A DNA stretch of 64,000 bases from Paraspadella gotoi (taxonomy: Eukaryota > Chaetognatha): contig CM119264.1 of assembly GCA_051294375.1 (NCBI GenBank), positions 18,917,590-18,981,589 on the forward strand, written 5' to 3'. The notes beneath the pieces are model-generated. The model did no database searches. It saw only the letters and a program-made list of their open reading frames with translations, and had not been told where the DNA came from. Shown here piece by piece: positions 10,170 to 23,195 of this stretch; the stretch's first letter is position 1, and every line of letters starts with the position of its first letter. A program made the position numbers and the translations under genes.

Positions 10170-13100
10170 CTTGTCTGTTTGTTTCATTTTATTAATATTA
10201 GTAAAAAAATTGACTTGTTAGAATTTTCTTTTTACTTAGTCTCAGTCTCTCTTCAAAAATTAAATCGGCAGCAAGTAAAGTATGTACGTAGTGAACTTTA
10301 TAGTTTAAAATAGTCATAATAATTAGTATTATCGCTGATCTGCTCGTCTTTTAAGATCGAGAACCATATTTCTAATTCCAGATGCAGTTGCGTCTCTCTG
10401 GTAGTTCAAATTAAGGGTGTCCTATTTATCTTATTCGCTATTGGTGAGCCAGTAGGACTGATAATAATGATAACAAGTAAATTTTGTGTATATTATGCGC
10501 AATGGTTGAAAAATTTATAAAGGGAAAAACTAAGTTACAGAAGGCGAAAGAAAATGTACCTGAAGTTTGCAAAGAAATTGTAAAGAAGAAATGGAGAGCT
10601 TAGCCTTAGAGTAATTAGTAGTAGCATTTTTAAAATCTGAATTGAAGGAAAGATTTGAAGATTACTAAATTATTTTCATAGACAAAATTTTTTAAAAACA
10701 TTTTTGAAAAACTATTAAAATTGAAAATTTAAGTTTGAAATTAACGATTGTAACACTGAGATCATTAGATATTTAGAAAACTTGACGATAGGTTGGGCAG
10801 AAAAGATTGTAGTAAGTTTTCGTTTTCCTTTCAATAAAGATTTTGCGTGTTTATTGTTGAAAATATTTTAAAAATTTGGACAAACGGTGCCCTGCTTTTC
10901 GTTCAGGCTTCAGCAATTTTTTGGATTACCGTTCTTCTTTTCTTTCTTATGTAATCCTTTATCAGACTGTGTCATTGAAACAGGTTTTTGAATCTCCCAA
11001 TCCGAATTAGATCGTTTCAATTTATTTTTTTTATCCTGTTTGAATTTTTTTTCTTCAAACTAATCAATGTTCCGAAGGACTTTATCAACATATTTCATTA
11101 CATATATAAGTCTTAGATAAGATATAAGGCAGCACGTTAACTTTCCTTAAATAGTATACCTAACAAGAAGATTTGTTAAAAAATAGAAACAAGTATCTAA
11201 ATATAAAATGGCCGACTTTTTTAATTGATTCAACAAGCGGGGATTTAATTACGATCCCGGAACTTTCTAGCAGTAGGTAGGCTTAATCGGCACGACACGC
11301 TTCTGAACTTCCGCCCAGCAGATATCACCATTAAAAAGTGGGTTTTGGAGGCGGTAAGGTTAACTCCTGGGGCCCTTGGAGTTAGTCTAGTTTTAGATTT
11401 CGAATGATTTCGACACAACTTAATATTTTTGGAGAGGATTGCTAGAAATTTCGTGTAGGGTAATATGACAGACGACCTTGAAACCTTTCAAAAAGAGCTT
11501 AAGTACATACTCATATTTAATTTAAAACGTTTTTAAAACGACTAGTACAGCCTGTGAGTGTTTGTCACTGACTTAATTATCCTGTGGTCGACAAGTTAAA
11601 TGTTTGAGACACCAGCGTATAAATTTAATTGTCTTTTAGCAAATTACGTATTGTGCGCACATCTTGATGTGACTAAATTTTGAAAAACATTTGATTTGAA
11701 TAAAAAAAAATAACCCTCTAGAAAGGGAGAGCCGTCGAAATGTTCTTTAAATTGTCCCCATTCTGGGCTGACGCCTTAATTCGTCGACTCGACAACGTTA
11801 CGCCTTTTTTCTTATTTCTATTCTCAACCTCAAATCTCGACGGAAAGACTTCTGATTGATCGACGCCTCGTCAACGTCGTTAACTGATTGGTCCGCTGAC
11901 AGGTGGGTACGAGCGTGTCTTTAAGACTCAACTCAAGGCTTAAATCGATTCGATTGCCACAAGAAAGTGTATTAAAGCCAAAATTCATCATTCGCTGACG
12001 GCTCTTGCTGACAGCGACGCTTGAAACCAAATTCATGTGAAAACCGGTAAACACGTGGTGTTTAACATTGTCATCATTAAGCTTTGAAGAATTTTAAAAA
12101 AATTCTAGAGGGTCATTTTACGATTTTTAGTGGAGCAGATTAATTTTAGTTTTATAACAGTGAAAGTGAGAAATTTATTTGTATGATTTCTTATGTATAA
12201 TAAAAATATTTTCTCAGTGTAATAAAAAACAAACACAGAAGGGCCTTTTTTCGCTAACTAGACAAAAAAATCCAATTACAGTTATAAATAAATGAAACTA
12301 AACGACATTTATACTCAAAAAACGTTCAGTAGTAATTCTCTTTCAAAGTCATTCGCATTAGGACCAGAAAAAAAAAATTCCAGATGATATTTCTATTTTC
12401 CATTTTGTTTAGCACGAAAATTTTTTCTCTTTACGCATTTGATTTTGAGAGGCCCTTTGCGAAATCCAGTCGAAATTGAGATATAAGCGAAAAAGTAAGA
12501 AAATTTAAAAAAAAACTCGTATTACTCTCCGTTTTTGTTTGCCTTTGGTGTACATGAGAATGACGCTGGATTTAGCCAGTCCGCCGCGCGGCTGAGTTTG
12601 AAATTGGAGTGGGACGTAATCTCGCGACCCCGAGATAAGATCGATTTGCATAAAAGTTTTACAATTTCGTCTGTGACGACATTGGATTCGATCACTTTTA
12701 GGAGCTTTTTTGTTCTTGACTTATTTGTAACAAATAACTTTATATCGTTGAATTTCACATCGTTTTGAAAAAGATGTTATGGTATATTCCACTGAATAAT
12801 CATTCTGTTTATATAATATAAAATGATAATAACAATAACAACAACTTTAATAACTAGAATGAACAAACGTCACAAGGTCATTCGGTATAAAGGTATAAAG
12901 GTTGTTTTGTGAGTGAAACTGACATAAGTTGAAAACATTTATAGCAAGCAAATAAGTTTTTCATCTGAAAAATATTAAATATGTAAATCATATATTGTTT
13001 AAAATAAGCAGAACAAACCGACAGACAGACCGACTTGATTACTCGCGGGGCAACTAAAAAGGCAAGTGTTTTGATTTTTGACGCCCAAAGGTTTAGGTGA

Positions 13101-13780
13101 TTAATCCCGACTTTCCCTTGCGATTTTACTTTTTCATTGAAACGTGGGAAACAAACAATAATAAGCATTAAGCCAGTTTGTGATAGAAGACGTTGAGGTG
13201 GTCTAAATTAAAATAAAAAGAAAGAAATAGTAAAGAGAGAAACAAAGAAACAAAATTAAAAAGTTCTAAAGAAAGAAGAAAGAAAGAAAAAAGAAAGAAA
13301 GAATGAAAGAAAGAAAGAAGAAAAAAGACAAATTCAGTATGAAGCAGACCTCTAAAGGCCGACAAATCCGAACGGTGAAATTTTTTTCTGAAATATATAT
13401 CTATCTATATTCTATAATCTATATAGCTGAAGATAAATCTCAAGCACATCATACAATTCACATAGCTTTCAATAGAACATCCTGATAGGTTCAAAAACTC
13501 ACTTGTGACATGAAACGAATTATTTATCTAGATAATTTTCGAGGTGGCTGAACTTTGTTTTGGTCGTACGGTACACGGTTACACAGGGCAAATCGGGTTT
13601 TTAATTCTGACCCGTTTGTATCAGGATTTCAAGAAAGTTAGCCTACTTTGGCTTTCTTTCTGATCATCACCTAAAAAAGATGACAAACCCTAGTTCGTCA
13701 AAGATTAACATTACCTTACTTTGTAATTAAAAGATAACACGATCAAATTCTATCATACCTTATTTTGTCGAACAGCTGAC
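10170..13780. other. Intergenic DNA with weak ORFs only
   Basis: Mostly AT-rich unique sequence. Slightly GC-richer patches hold isolated open frames at 11830-12054 (minus, 74 codons) and 12522-12768 (open on both strands). None has a recognisable domain or convincing splice partners. A GAAA-type purine tract lies at 13215-13325. Confidence 0.4.
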
Positions 13781-13786
13781 AATCAA

Positions 13787-13895
<109 letters not shown>

Positions 13896-14168
13896 GCATC
13901 GAGGGGCGTATTTTGAGAAAATGCAAGGAGAATCTCTCCCCAGTTCTGATTAAAATTTTTTTCCTTTAGAAACTGGAGCTTCGGTTTCTTTTTTGTTGTC
14001 GTTATTCATTGCACTCAAACCAATGAAAAAAGAAGACAAATAGGCATAATCCGGAAGGATGACTCTTTTTCTTCGGACAATGTGAAAACGAAAAATTATG
14101 TCAAGAAACTAAGTTAAACTCGAAATCGTATAAAAAAAAAATAAGTAAATGAAACAAACTATCGAAAA

Positions 14169-17100
14169 ATGCCGAAATACGAAAAGTTCAATGATGACGA
14201 CGGCGAAGACGAAATCGGCGAATCAACGACGACAAGAGATGACGTTGAGGGTGACCTTCAAAACGACCGCAAAGCGCCTGGCGTCAAAGGGTTAGACGAA
14301 AACGCCGCGTCCGACTCAGACGACGATGCCATGAACTACGACGCATCGGCCGACGACTCCACGCGCGAATCGACACGTAAAGAAAAAATAAATGGAAGAA
14401 AATCACCGCGACCAAAAGTCTGCATCGTGCAAGTGAGAATCGCTCGCTCGGTTGATGAATTTAACAATCAATTAGTCAATCAATTAATCAGCCTAAACAG
14501 TTAACAGTCGACAGTATCATCAGATTTTACCAAGTCAATTAAATTGGATATCGCATACATTATTCTAATCTTATATTACATATCAGGCTCGACGTGTCAG
14601 CTTCCGTTCTTTGGAGGAGGACGTAGAGATCTCCACGAACAATCAACCTGTGGACGCCCGACGCCGAGGTTCACACGAGCCGCTGGGAGAGTTTGAACTT
14701 CGCCTGGCCGCCTGTTTAGTCAGAGACGTTCGATACTCGAGAAGCGTTGACTTTGAACACACAGAGAAGTCGTTGAAGGTGAGAAAACTTCCTCATCACA
14801 TTTTTTTGTTTATTGCACTATATCAATGTTTATCTCTGATTATTTTTTACCGTCAACTAATTGACCACTCTATAGTCCTACATAAAATACAACAGCACCC
14901 TGTTCCGATGGGGACAAGTCATAGTACTTCTGATCAACTTGATGATGGCATTGTTCGAACGCCCCGCCCTCAACGGCGACATGATGCCCTATTTCGTCTC
15001 CATCATTCTCGAGCTCTTCTGCATCCTATTTTATATTCTCAGATTTTGTCATCTCTATACATTCAGCAACAAAAAAAGGTTAGCAGTCTTTTTTAGCATT
15101 TTTAAAAAGTAACCGTCAGTTTAATAAATGATAATAAATCATTAGATAATCAGGGACAGGATTAATCATTTTAATTTTATCTCAAAGAACAAGTTAATAA
15201 GTTTCTTAAGGGGACCAAATGACTAGGGGGCACAGTGATCCAAATGGCCTAAATTTCTGGAAAAACCTTTTTTTAGCAAAAACAATTTTTTTTCGTATAC
15301 TGATTATCATAGATGCCCTCTGAGGTTGTTTAAAACGTTTCAAATAATAAAAAGTGATTTTAAAAAATATGGAAAAAAAATTCATTTTACCGCAAATTGG
15401 TTCTTAAAAAAAATCATTTATGGTAGTTGAACAATTTTTGATTTATAATTTTGATATTAAAAAGAAATTGACCCAACTTAATTATTTTTTTATTATTTTA
15501 AGTAATAGGTGTATATTTGCTAAATATAAAATCATCAATTTAATCTTTTTTAAAGTGCGCTAAGCAAATTAAGATCGGAAATTCGGTCAAAGAAAAGAAT
15601 CATATGGTAATTCCTGAAGAATATCGAATTCTTTTTTATTATTTTTGGAATGAAAAGCATTTTTAAATTTCTCAAAAGGGCGGACAAATGCGGATGAGCT
15701 TTAATTAATAACTGATTAGTGATAGAGAGAATCATTAGGAACTAAATCTGGTTGATTGAAATCGGTTAAATTCGATAAGTTTTTACATGTTTTTCATATC
15801 ATACATAGTGATATAATATAAAAATATTTTTTTATATGTTAACAAAAAAACAAAGAGCTTTTAACATAACAAAGTCAAATAATTTTTCTCTTCCACCCAT
15901 GTGGTAAAACAAACCTCTCAAAGATTCACCCAAAAATAAAGATTTGCTTATAACTTTAGAAAGAATAATTTTTGGAAAATGTTATCTTACATAAGATTTT
16001 GTACCATTACTATGGAAAGACTGAATATGCATTTATGCCCGTAAGTTCAAGTGGCTTTTATCCGGTTTTATTTTTTTTTTGGATCACATTGGGAGGGTAA
16101 AAAGCTGAAAAGCATAGTGTTTGATCTAACTATATCATTCTTTCTTCTCTGGTCATTTGAAAAAGTAATTAAAAAATTCAATATAATCATATCTTCAGCA
16201 AAATTAGGATTGATTAAAAATTTAAGTTATCGACTGATTCTTTTTTCAAATGATTCTATTAATTGGATAAAAATAAAACTTTTTTTGAATAATATAAATA
16301 TAAAATAAGGAGAAAGGTTCAATATTTTTGTAAATTTTAAACGTTTATAATTAAAAAGTTAATAGAGTTTATTAATATTTTTAAAGGCTTAACATAAATA
16401 TATTTTATTTTTAGTTTTATTTTTACTAAAAAGATTTTAAGAGTTTAAATATTGCTTCTAAAGACATATAAAAAGGAGGAATTATCAGCCTTTTTTGAAC
16501 AAGGCTAAAACCTAAAATTTTAGCTCTGAACAAAAAATAGAAAATTATAATTTAATAAAAAATATATTTCATTACAAAAATAAAAGAATTGCAGGTATGA
16601 ATATTTAAGGAAGATCAACTAAATTTTTTTATAATTATTAAATTTTTATTTATAATACAAAAAAAGATTAAAATTTTTTCACCACTTTCTCCTTCAAAAA
16701 AAAATTATTAACTATTACTATTCAAATTCTTTTAATGATAGTGTGGTGGAATATTCATACCGCCTCACATCCATTATCGTTCAGCCAATCTCATTGGCTC
16801 AGAGGGGGAATGCACCATCCCATAATATAATTTTTATCAATGGGTCCCCTCAACTCGATTTTAATTCATAACATGTTCTCATCAGGTTTTGGAAGGATAA
16901 AAAGAACATCGTTTTGTTGATATGCATTATTTTAACGCTACTCGATATTTTCATGTTCGTCATTGTTCAAGAGGTGAGTAAATTTAAAGGGTTCCGCGGG
17001 ATATGTTTTTATTTTTCCTCTTCTCACAAAAAGGTCAACGACTCTCTCCTGGCGGTGTGGCCCCGTTGGAGTCGCCCTCTCCGACCCTTCTTCCTCTGCA

Positions 17101-20100
17101 ATTTAAGCGAATCTAACCAGATCCGTCGAGCGTTTCGAAACATCCGTCGAACGATTCCCGACATCTTCAACGTGCTTGTACTTTTTTTTATGACCGTCGC
17201 GCTCTTCGCTTTACTTGGAGTCAAACTCTTTGGGTCCAAAGGTCTCCTTGATCCACAAGGCAGGCCCTATTTTGTTGACTACTTCGACGCCGGTCAGTTG
17301 TAACATAGCGTCCTAGCAAAGAAGATATAGCAAAGCATGTTGAATCAGTTTGATTGATATTCTTCTATTATAATTACTCTATAATAAATATATATTTAAT
17401 GTTATATCACCTTTTAAAAGAGTATATTTTCTTCTGTTTATACCTTATTATTAAACGTTCACCCCTGTATTTTACCCTTATACTATATAGCTTAATATAT
17501 GTTATATATATATGTTACATATATGTAATAGCTTAATATATGTTATTAACTAAATTATAATTGACAATTTTTCACTAGTGTGGGACCTTTATGTGCTTGT
17601 TACGACTGCCAACAATCCAGACGTCATGATGCCTGCGTACGACCAATCGTCTTTTTACAGTATTTTCTTCCTCTCGTATTTGATTATATGTTTGTACCTT
17701 TTCATGTCTATAATTCTCGCTGTCATTTACAACAACTACAAAAAACATCTTAAAAACGAGGTGATTATGTAAATAAAAAATGACATAAAATAATACCAGC
17801 TCTATTAAAAAATTCAAGTACTCCACGCTGTCATGGATTTTATTTCTTAAGGTCCAAAAGTATGTTTTTCGAAAGCGACGAAAGTTGGGCAAGGCTTTCG
17901 AGATGCTTAAGACCTGGGCGAACGGGCGGTTTGTGTTACCAAAGTCACGATGGTACCCTTTGATGGAGGAGGTGGTTCCGGGAAGAGGGCCTAACTATGC
18001 GGATCTTCTCTGGCAAGTGTTGGACGTCGACGGAGACAACTATATAACGAAGCAGAGGTAAAAAGATAATAGTATGGCAACAGCCGGGTTGCTTGTAAAG
18101 CCAATTGAGATTTGAGATGGGGCATCTCTCTGTTGGCTTTAGAGGATACCGAACTTCAGTGACGACTCGTGTTTCGGGCGCGGTTACCCTAGACATTAGA
18201 ACGTAACGCTTGGGATCGTGCGTTCTCCCTCTGAGCCAATGGGCTTGGCTGCCTGAATCTGAAGGTGAGGCAGTGTTCCTCAAGCCTGAGGGGTAACTGA
18301 CAAGACTTACCATAATGAGAGCAAGTTGTAGGGCTGAGGCGTAGGATGCATACCCTGAAGGCAGTTGATCAGGCAAAGGGCATAGGCGAAGGGATTACCC
18401 TGACGGCGAGCGTGTCTGGGGCCCGCAAACTCAGACACAGAGCGCAGCAGTTGCGTGTTTGAGAGATGGGCTCAACAGCCGGGTTATCTGTGATGCCCAT
18501 TGGGATGGGGCATCTAACTATTCTAACTCACCCTCAGTGACACCTCCTGTCACTCGCGGTCTCGCTTTGCCAACTTATAGGGAAGTCGTTTGGACTGAGG
18601 GATGGTGCTTTCCCTCTTTTGAGCGAATGGGATTGGCTGAATGAAGCTGGAGGTGAAGCAGGGTTAATATACCGCCACAATAGAAAAATTTACAAAAAAT
18701 AATGTTTACGAGGCCTCAAAATTAGAACGAAAAACAGTTTCTTAGAATTATTATTAATATTAGGATCGGAGAGTATAGCTACCGATTGTTGTGTATTACG
18801 TAGTTTTATTACCTACAGTTTTCTCAATATCGTTGATCTACTTAACGTTGGCCTATCGGAGGTGAGGGATCGCGAGATATGGTTCGCGCGCATGTTTCCG
18901 CGCGCGTGGAATAACCGAGCTTGCGAGTTACTTCGCGCTTTCGTCCGTCACAAAGCTTTCCGAGTCTTTTTCGACGTCAGTATTGTCGCCAACGCTTTTG
19001 TCATCGGTCTAGTCAGCGACAATGTCAAGCAACTTAAGGCGAGATTTAATCCTGATCAGTGACTGTTCGCTTTTAGTTTTATTCTCAAACTTACAAATAT
19101 TCGAACAAATTTTATTTGGATCCTAGGCGGAGTATTTCTTTCTGTTTCTGTTCACGTTGGAGATCCTCTTGAAGCTATTCACCTTCGGCTCGCGTCACTT
19201 TTTCACGCGATTATGGAATATCTTTGATACGGTGATCATCGGCGCGGCTTTGATTGGCACAATCATAGAAGTTTTTGCTCAGGAGCTGGCGTACAACCGA
19301 GAAACGCTAGACGTTTTAATGGTACGAGTTGGCTAGATTAGTAGATGTCTAATGAAATTAATAATAGCTAATTACGTTGGGATGTTGGTTGGGAAATATA
19401 TATTTTTTTCATAATTAACTACTACTTATACTTAAACTTTATACTGTTAATGGTAGGTTCTTCGAGTTCTCCGTCTGGTCAAAATTATCGGCAGCGTGGA
19501 ACGCTTTAAGATTGTGGTCAAGACCATTCTCAACATCGGCCCGTCAATCTTTACCTACGCCATCGTTTGCTTCGTCTTCTTTTACATCTATGCAATCGTG
19601 GGGATGGAACTGTTCTCTGGAATGAGTCGACACGGAAACGTCACCGCCGACCCAAGGGCTGAATTTTGTTTCAACGAAAATCTCAAAGGGTCCGACTTTG
19701 CCAAGGACAACTACTGCAAAGGTGAGAATGAACGAATTTACAAAGCTTGAGTGCAGACAACTGCTCTTCGTAAATTTTAAATCTGTCTTAGTGAACTTTA
19801 ACAACCTCGCCTCTGCCATGGTGACTCTCTTTACCCTCATGGTCGTGAATCAGTGGCACGTGATCGCCGAGGGCTTTGTCCTCGCCACTTCGAAATGGGC
19901 GCGAATTTACTTTTTTTCCTTTCACATGGTCGTGGTTATTTTAGTTCTAAATATTTTCACGGCTTTCATCCTAGAAGTACGTCGGGTTTTCTGAATTCTA
20001 ATTAAATGAGCCGACGTTCTAATCAACATTTCATTCATATTTGTCTTGAAAAAGGTTTTTATTCTGGAATATTCATTGGGAAAAGGCAAACTAGAATTTG

Positions 20101-20759
20101 CGATAGAAACCAAGATTCACGAGTTGGGTCTTGGACTGGATCAAAAAAAAACCCGGGACAAAATGGCCGGGAAAAATCGGAGCAAGGGCGAAGAAAAAAA
20201 GAAAAAAGGCGATCAAGAGGAAGAGATGCCCAAGTACGAAAGTCTGCAAGACGTCAACAAGACTGATGTTAGAGAAGCGAAAAAAGCCGAAGAAAGCGGC
20301 GAAGAGAGCGACTCTTCGACGCAAGTACGTAATTTTATAAGAAGATGATTAATAACTACAATAATAGTTATAAAAATATTGATAATAATAATAACTAAAT
20401 TATAATTATCGCAACAACAGTAGCAAAAACGGGCACAAAGAGAAAAATAATCATAGAAACACGAGTCAATACTGAATACATACTATCTTAAATCAGCTAA
20501 TGCCTGAAAAAATTGTGAATTTACTCTGAAACTTGTTGCGTCCACAAATAAAATTACCATTTTTCAGGATCTATCGGAACTAACCGGGATTCGATTCAAG
20601 CTGACAAAGAAGAAGAGTCGAAAAACCGTAGAGGTGATGCTGCAAAGACTATTCGAGGACGAACTCGCTGATGGGGAGGAGATGCCGGACGAAGAAGATG
20701 ATGAAGTGGAAATCCTAGAACCCCCGTCCCCTTTGACGCTTAGAAACGTTCTTTCATGA
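14169..20759 (+). CDS. Two-pore cation channel (TPC family, TPC3-like)
   Basis: Thirteen exons chain in phase to 906 residues: 14169-14432, 14587-14778, 14876-15078, 16886-16973, 17034-17292, 17579-17760, 17852-18057, 18819-19038, 19127-19321, 19457-19721, 19792-19976, 20055-20324 and 20568-20759. TPCs are endolysosomal or plasma-membrane Na+/Ca2+ channels built from two six-helix repeats. Repeat I has S1-S6 at about residues 163-385 with the filter TTANNPDVMMPAY (344-356), the family signature. Repeat II spans about 500-752, with S4 RVLRLVKIIGSVERFK carrying R606, R609 and K612, and the pore LMVVNQWHVIAEG. The linker holds an EF-hand-like loop DVDGDNYITKQS (454-465). The acidic N-terminus and charged C-terminus are long. 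Keeping S4 arginines, and the C-terminal GIRFKL block, suggest the TPC3 branch, but that subfamily call is tentative. Intron 8 uses a GC donor; a GT donor 15 bases earlier would drop five residues. Confidence 0.9.
18077..18665 (+). repeat. Two diverged tandem repeat copies in a TPC intron
   Basis: Copy 1 (about 18077-18278) and copy 2 (about 18472-18665) share the blocks CAACAGCCGGGTT, GATGGGGCATCT, CAGTGAC, TTTCCCTCT or TCTCCCTCT, GAGC.AATGGG.TTGGCTG and GGAGGTGA.GCAG. They lie within the intron between TPC exons 7 and 8. Open frames here are not TPC exons. This is probably an interspersed element inserted twice or duplicated locally. Confidence 0.65.
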
Positions 20760-21362
20760 CAACAATTCAGTCTTTCTCACGATCCGAACAATTTACTATT
20801 TAGGTTTTGTTTCACAATTCTTCCTGCCAAACAGGGATTCCTAACCGTCAATCACCAATGCTTTGTGATCATGTGCGTTAAGTTTAAGTTTACTTTAGCG
20901 TTCAAAGTTGAACGATGAAATTTTTAGAATAGCTAATATAGCAATTAAATAGGGCAATTTCAAGCCATGTCCCCATGTTACACAAATGACATAGCGGGTG
21001 CCTACAAGCTTTCAATCAAGACTCGATATTCGATACGATACGATATATTAAACATTGCATTAACGATGAAGATAAAATCTAAACAATTTTCAAAATTAAT
21101 TTTTAGACGAACCCAATCGGGTCCTCGTCGCGAAATTTTTATTATTCCATAATCGGAATGGGAAACATTTTGTTTTTCAAACCTTTAAATTTTAGCACAG
21201 ACTAGCGACCCTGACGTCCCGAAAGCGAATCGTCTGCCACATCACCTTCTTTATCGAACAACCGGCCTTGGCATTAATAGGATATTCAGAGCGAGCGATC
21301 GACTTTTGCACGACGGCTACGAACCAACTTTTCGAGTTTTTATCTCGAACCCTTGGCCTCAG

Positions 21363-21373
21363 ATTGGTCCACG
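21363..21373 (+). promoter_or_regulatory. ERSE-II element (ATTGGTCCACG) upstream of PDI
   Basis: The sequence matches ATTGGNCCACG exactly, the ER stress response element II bound by ATF6/XBP1 with NF-Y in other animals. It lies 193 bp before the PDI start codon. A further ATTGG (inverted CCAAT) lies near 21396. PDI is a standard unfolded-protein-response target, so site and gene fit each other. Confidence 0.6.
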
Positions 21374-21565
21374 TCTGATACGATACTCGGTCTTTCATTG
21401 GCCCCTTAGCGGACCGGGTGCCTTGAAAAAGCCGCGTTGCGAGAATATTTGCAAAGAGTGCCACGTTTTCCTTCATTCGCCGTCATCGACACACTCTTTC
21501 TCAAACGGACTCCCACGAGGATTTTCAAATTTTCATTTGGTGAAAACTCATTCAAATCCGGAACC

Positions 21566-23195
21566 ATGAAGTTTCTTTGGATGATTCTATCCCTGGTGGC
21601 CTTGACGCTGTCGGCGGACGTCGCCGAGGAAGAAGGCGTCCTGGTCTTGACCACTGACAACTTCGATTCCGTCATCGAAGGAAACGACCACGTTCTCGTC
21701 GAGTTTTATGCCCCGTGGTGCGGACATTGCAAGGCGCTGGCGCCCGAGTACGCGAAGGCGGCTCAACAACTCAAGGAAACGGAGTCTGCCATCAAATTGG
21801 CGAAGGCGAGTATAAAATTTTACCTAAAAAACTTAAAAATAGCCAGACTTATTTTTGAGTTCTTTCCGCTTCCTAGGTCGATGCAACGGTTGAAACAAAG
21901 CTCGCCGAGAAGTTTGAAGTCCGCGGTTACCCGACTCTCAAGTTCTTCAAAAACAAAACGCCTCTCGAATACGGCGGTGGTCGTCAGGCACAAGACATCG
22001 TCAACTGGCTTAACAAGAAGACAGGTCCCCCTGCTAAGGCCCTGTCCACAGAAGACGAGGTCAAGAGTTTCGTCGATTCCTCCGAAGTCGTTCTGGTCGG
22101 ATTCTTTAAAGACGCCGAATCGGACGCCGCCAAGGCCTTCCTCGCTGCAGCGGAAACCATCGAAGATGCTCCCTGCGGTATCGTTGTCGACGCAGCCGTC
22201 GCTGCCGCTCACAAGGTGGAGGGTGAAGTTGTCGTCCTCTTTAAGNNNNNNNNNNCGCTAACAAGGTGGAGGGTGAAGGTGTCGTCCTCTTTAAGAAGTT
22301 CGACGAGGGCCGTAACGATCTCTCGGCCGAAGGTTTGACTGCTGACAAGGTCAAGGCTCACCTCGGCGCCAACTCGCTTCCGCTCGCTGTCGAATTCACT
22401 CAAGAGTCGGCTCAGAAGATTTTTGGTGGCGAAATCAAGAATCATCTCCTTCTCTTTGTGTCAAAGAAGTCTAATGAATTTGAGAAGATCCACGATGACT
22501 TCAAGAATACGGCGGCTAAATTTAAGGGCACCGTTCTGTTCATTTACGTCGACGTCGACAACGAAGAAAACGAGAGAATCCTTGACTTTTTCGGCCTTAA
22601 GAAAGAGGACTGCCCAACGATTCGTCTTATCAACCTGGGCGAAGAGATGACCAAATACAAGCCCGAAATCACCAACCTTCTCCCTGAGGGCTTGGAGTCT
22701 TTTGTCACGAGCTTTTTGGACGGCAAGTTAAAGCCCTTCCTGATGTCAGAGGATATTCCCGAGGACTGGGACAAGAACGCCGTAAAGGTGCTGGTCGGGA
22801 AAAACTTCGAGCAGGTCGCCAACGATGAATCCAAGGGAGTTCTTGTAGAGTTCTACGCGCCATGGTGTGGCCACTGCAAGCAGCTCGCGCCAATCTGGGA
22901 AGAGCTTGGAGCCAAGTACAAGGACAACGAGGACATAGTCATCGCCAAGATGGACTCCACTGCCAACGAGTTGGAGAAAGTAAAAATCCATTCCTTTCCC
23001 ACCATTAAGTATTTTCCTAAAGGAGGTGGCGAGATGGTCGATTACAACGGCGCGAGAACCCTCGAGGGATTCTCCAAGTTTCTCGACGCCGGGGGAGTCA
23101 ATGTGGAGGAGCCTGAAGAGGAGATGGGCGAGGATGAGGAGGAAGAGGTGTCAGAAGAGGACGGAGAAGAGCAGCCTAAGAAGGAAGAGTTGTGA
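21566..23195 (+). CDS. P4HB: Protein disulfide isomerase (PDIA1/P4HB type)
   Basis: Exon 1 is 21566-21805; exon 2 runs from 21877 to the stop at 23195 and is interrupted by an assembly gap. After removing the duplicated 40 bases and the N-run, the protein is about 502 residues, typical of the family. It has a signal peptide (about 1-16), an a domain with [10 protein letters not shown] (C52, C55), b and b' domains, an a' domain with [13 protein letters not shown] (C394, C397), an acidic C-terminal tail, and the ER-retention signal KEEL. It forms and rearranges disulfides in the ER lumen and is also the beta subunit of prolyl 4-hydroxylase. The 71-bp intron starts with GC: the conserved LAK/VDAT junction leaves no GT alternative. 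The apparent frame break at the gap is an artefact, not a mutation. Confidence 0.95.
22206..22295. other. Assembly gap flanked by the same 40 bases twice
   Basis: Positions 22246-22255 are N. The 40 bases before (22206-22245) and after (22256-22295) are the same sequence with two mismatches. The PDI reading frame continues correctly only if one copy and the Ns are removed, so this is an unmerged contig overlap with 50 surplus bases. The two mismatches may be allelic or sequencing differences. Confidence 0.9.

Noticed and set aside
17945-18376. 143-codon minus ORF
   Set aside because: It is antisense to a two-pore channel exon and runs into the duplicated intron repeat; no protein features.
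22266-23195. Separate PDI-like gene starting at an internal ATG
   Set aside because: The frame continues from the upstream PDI sequence once the duplicated 40 bases at the gap are removed.
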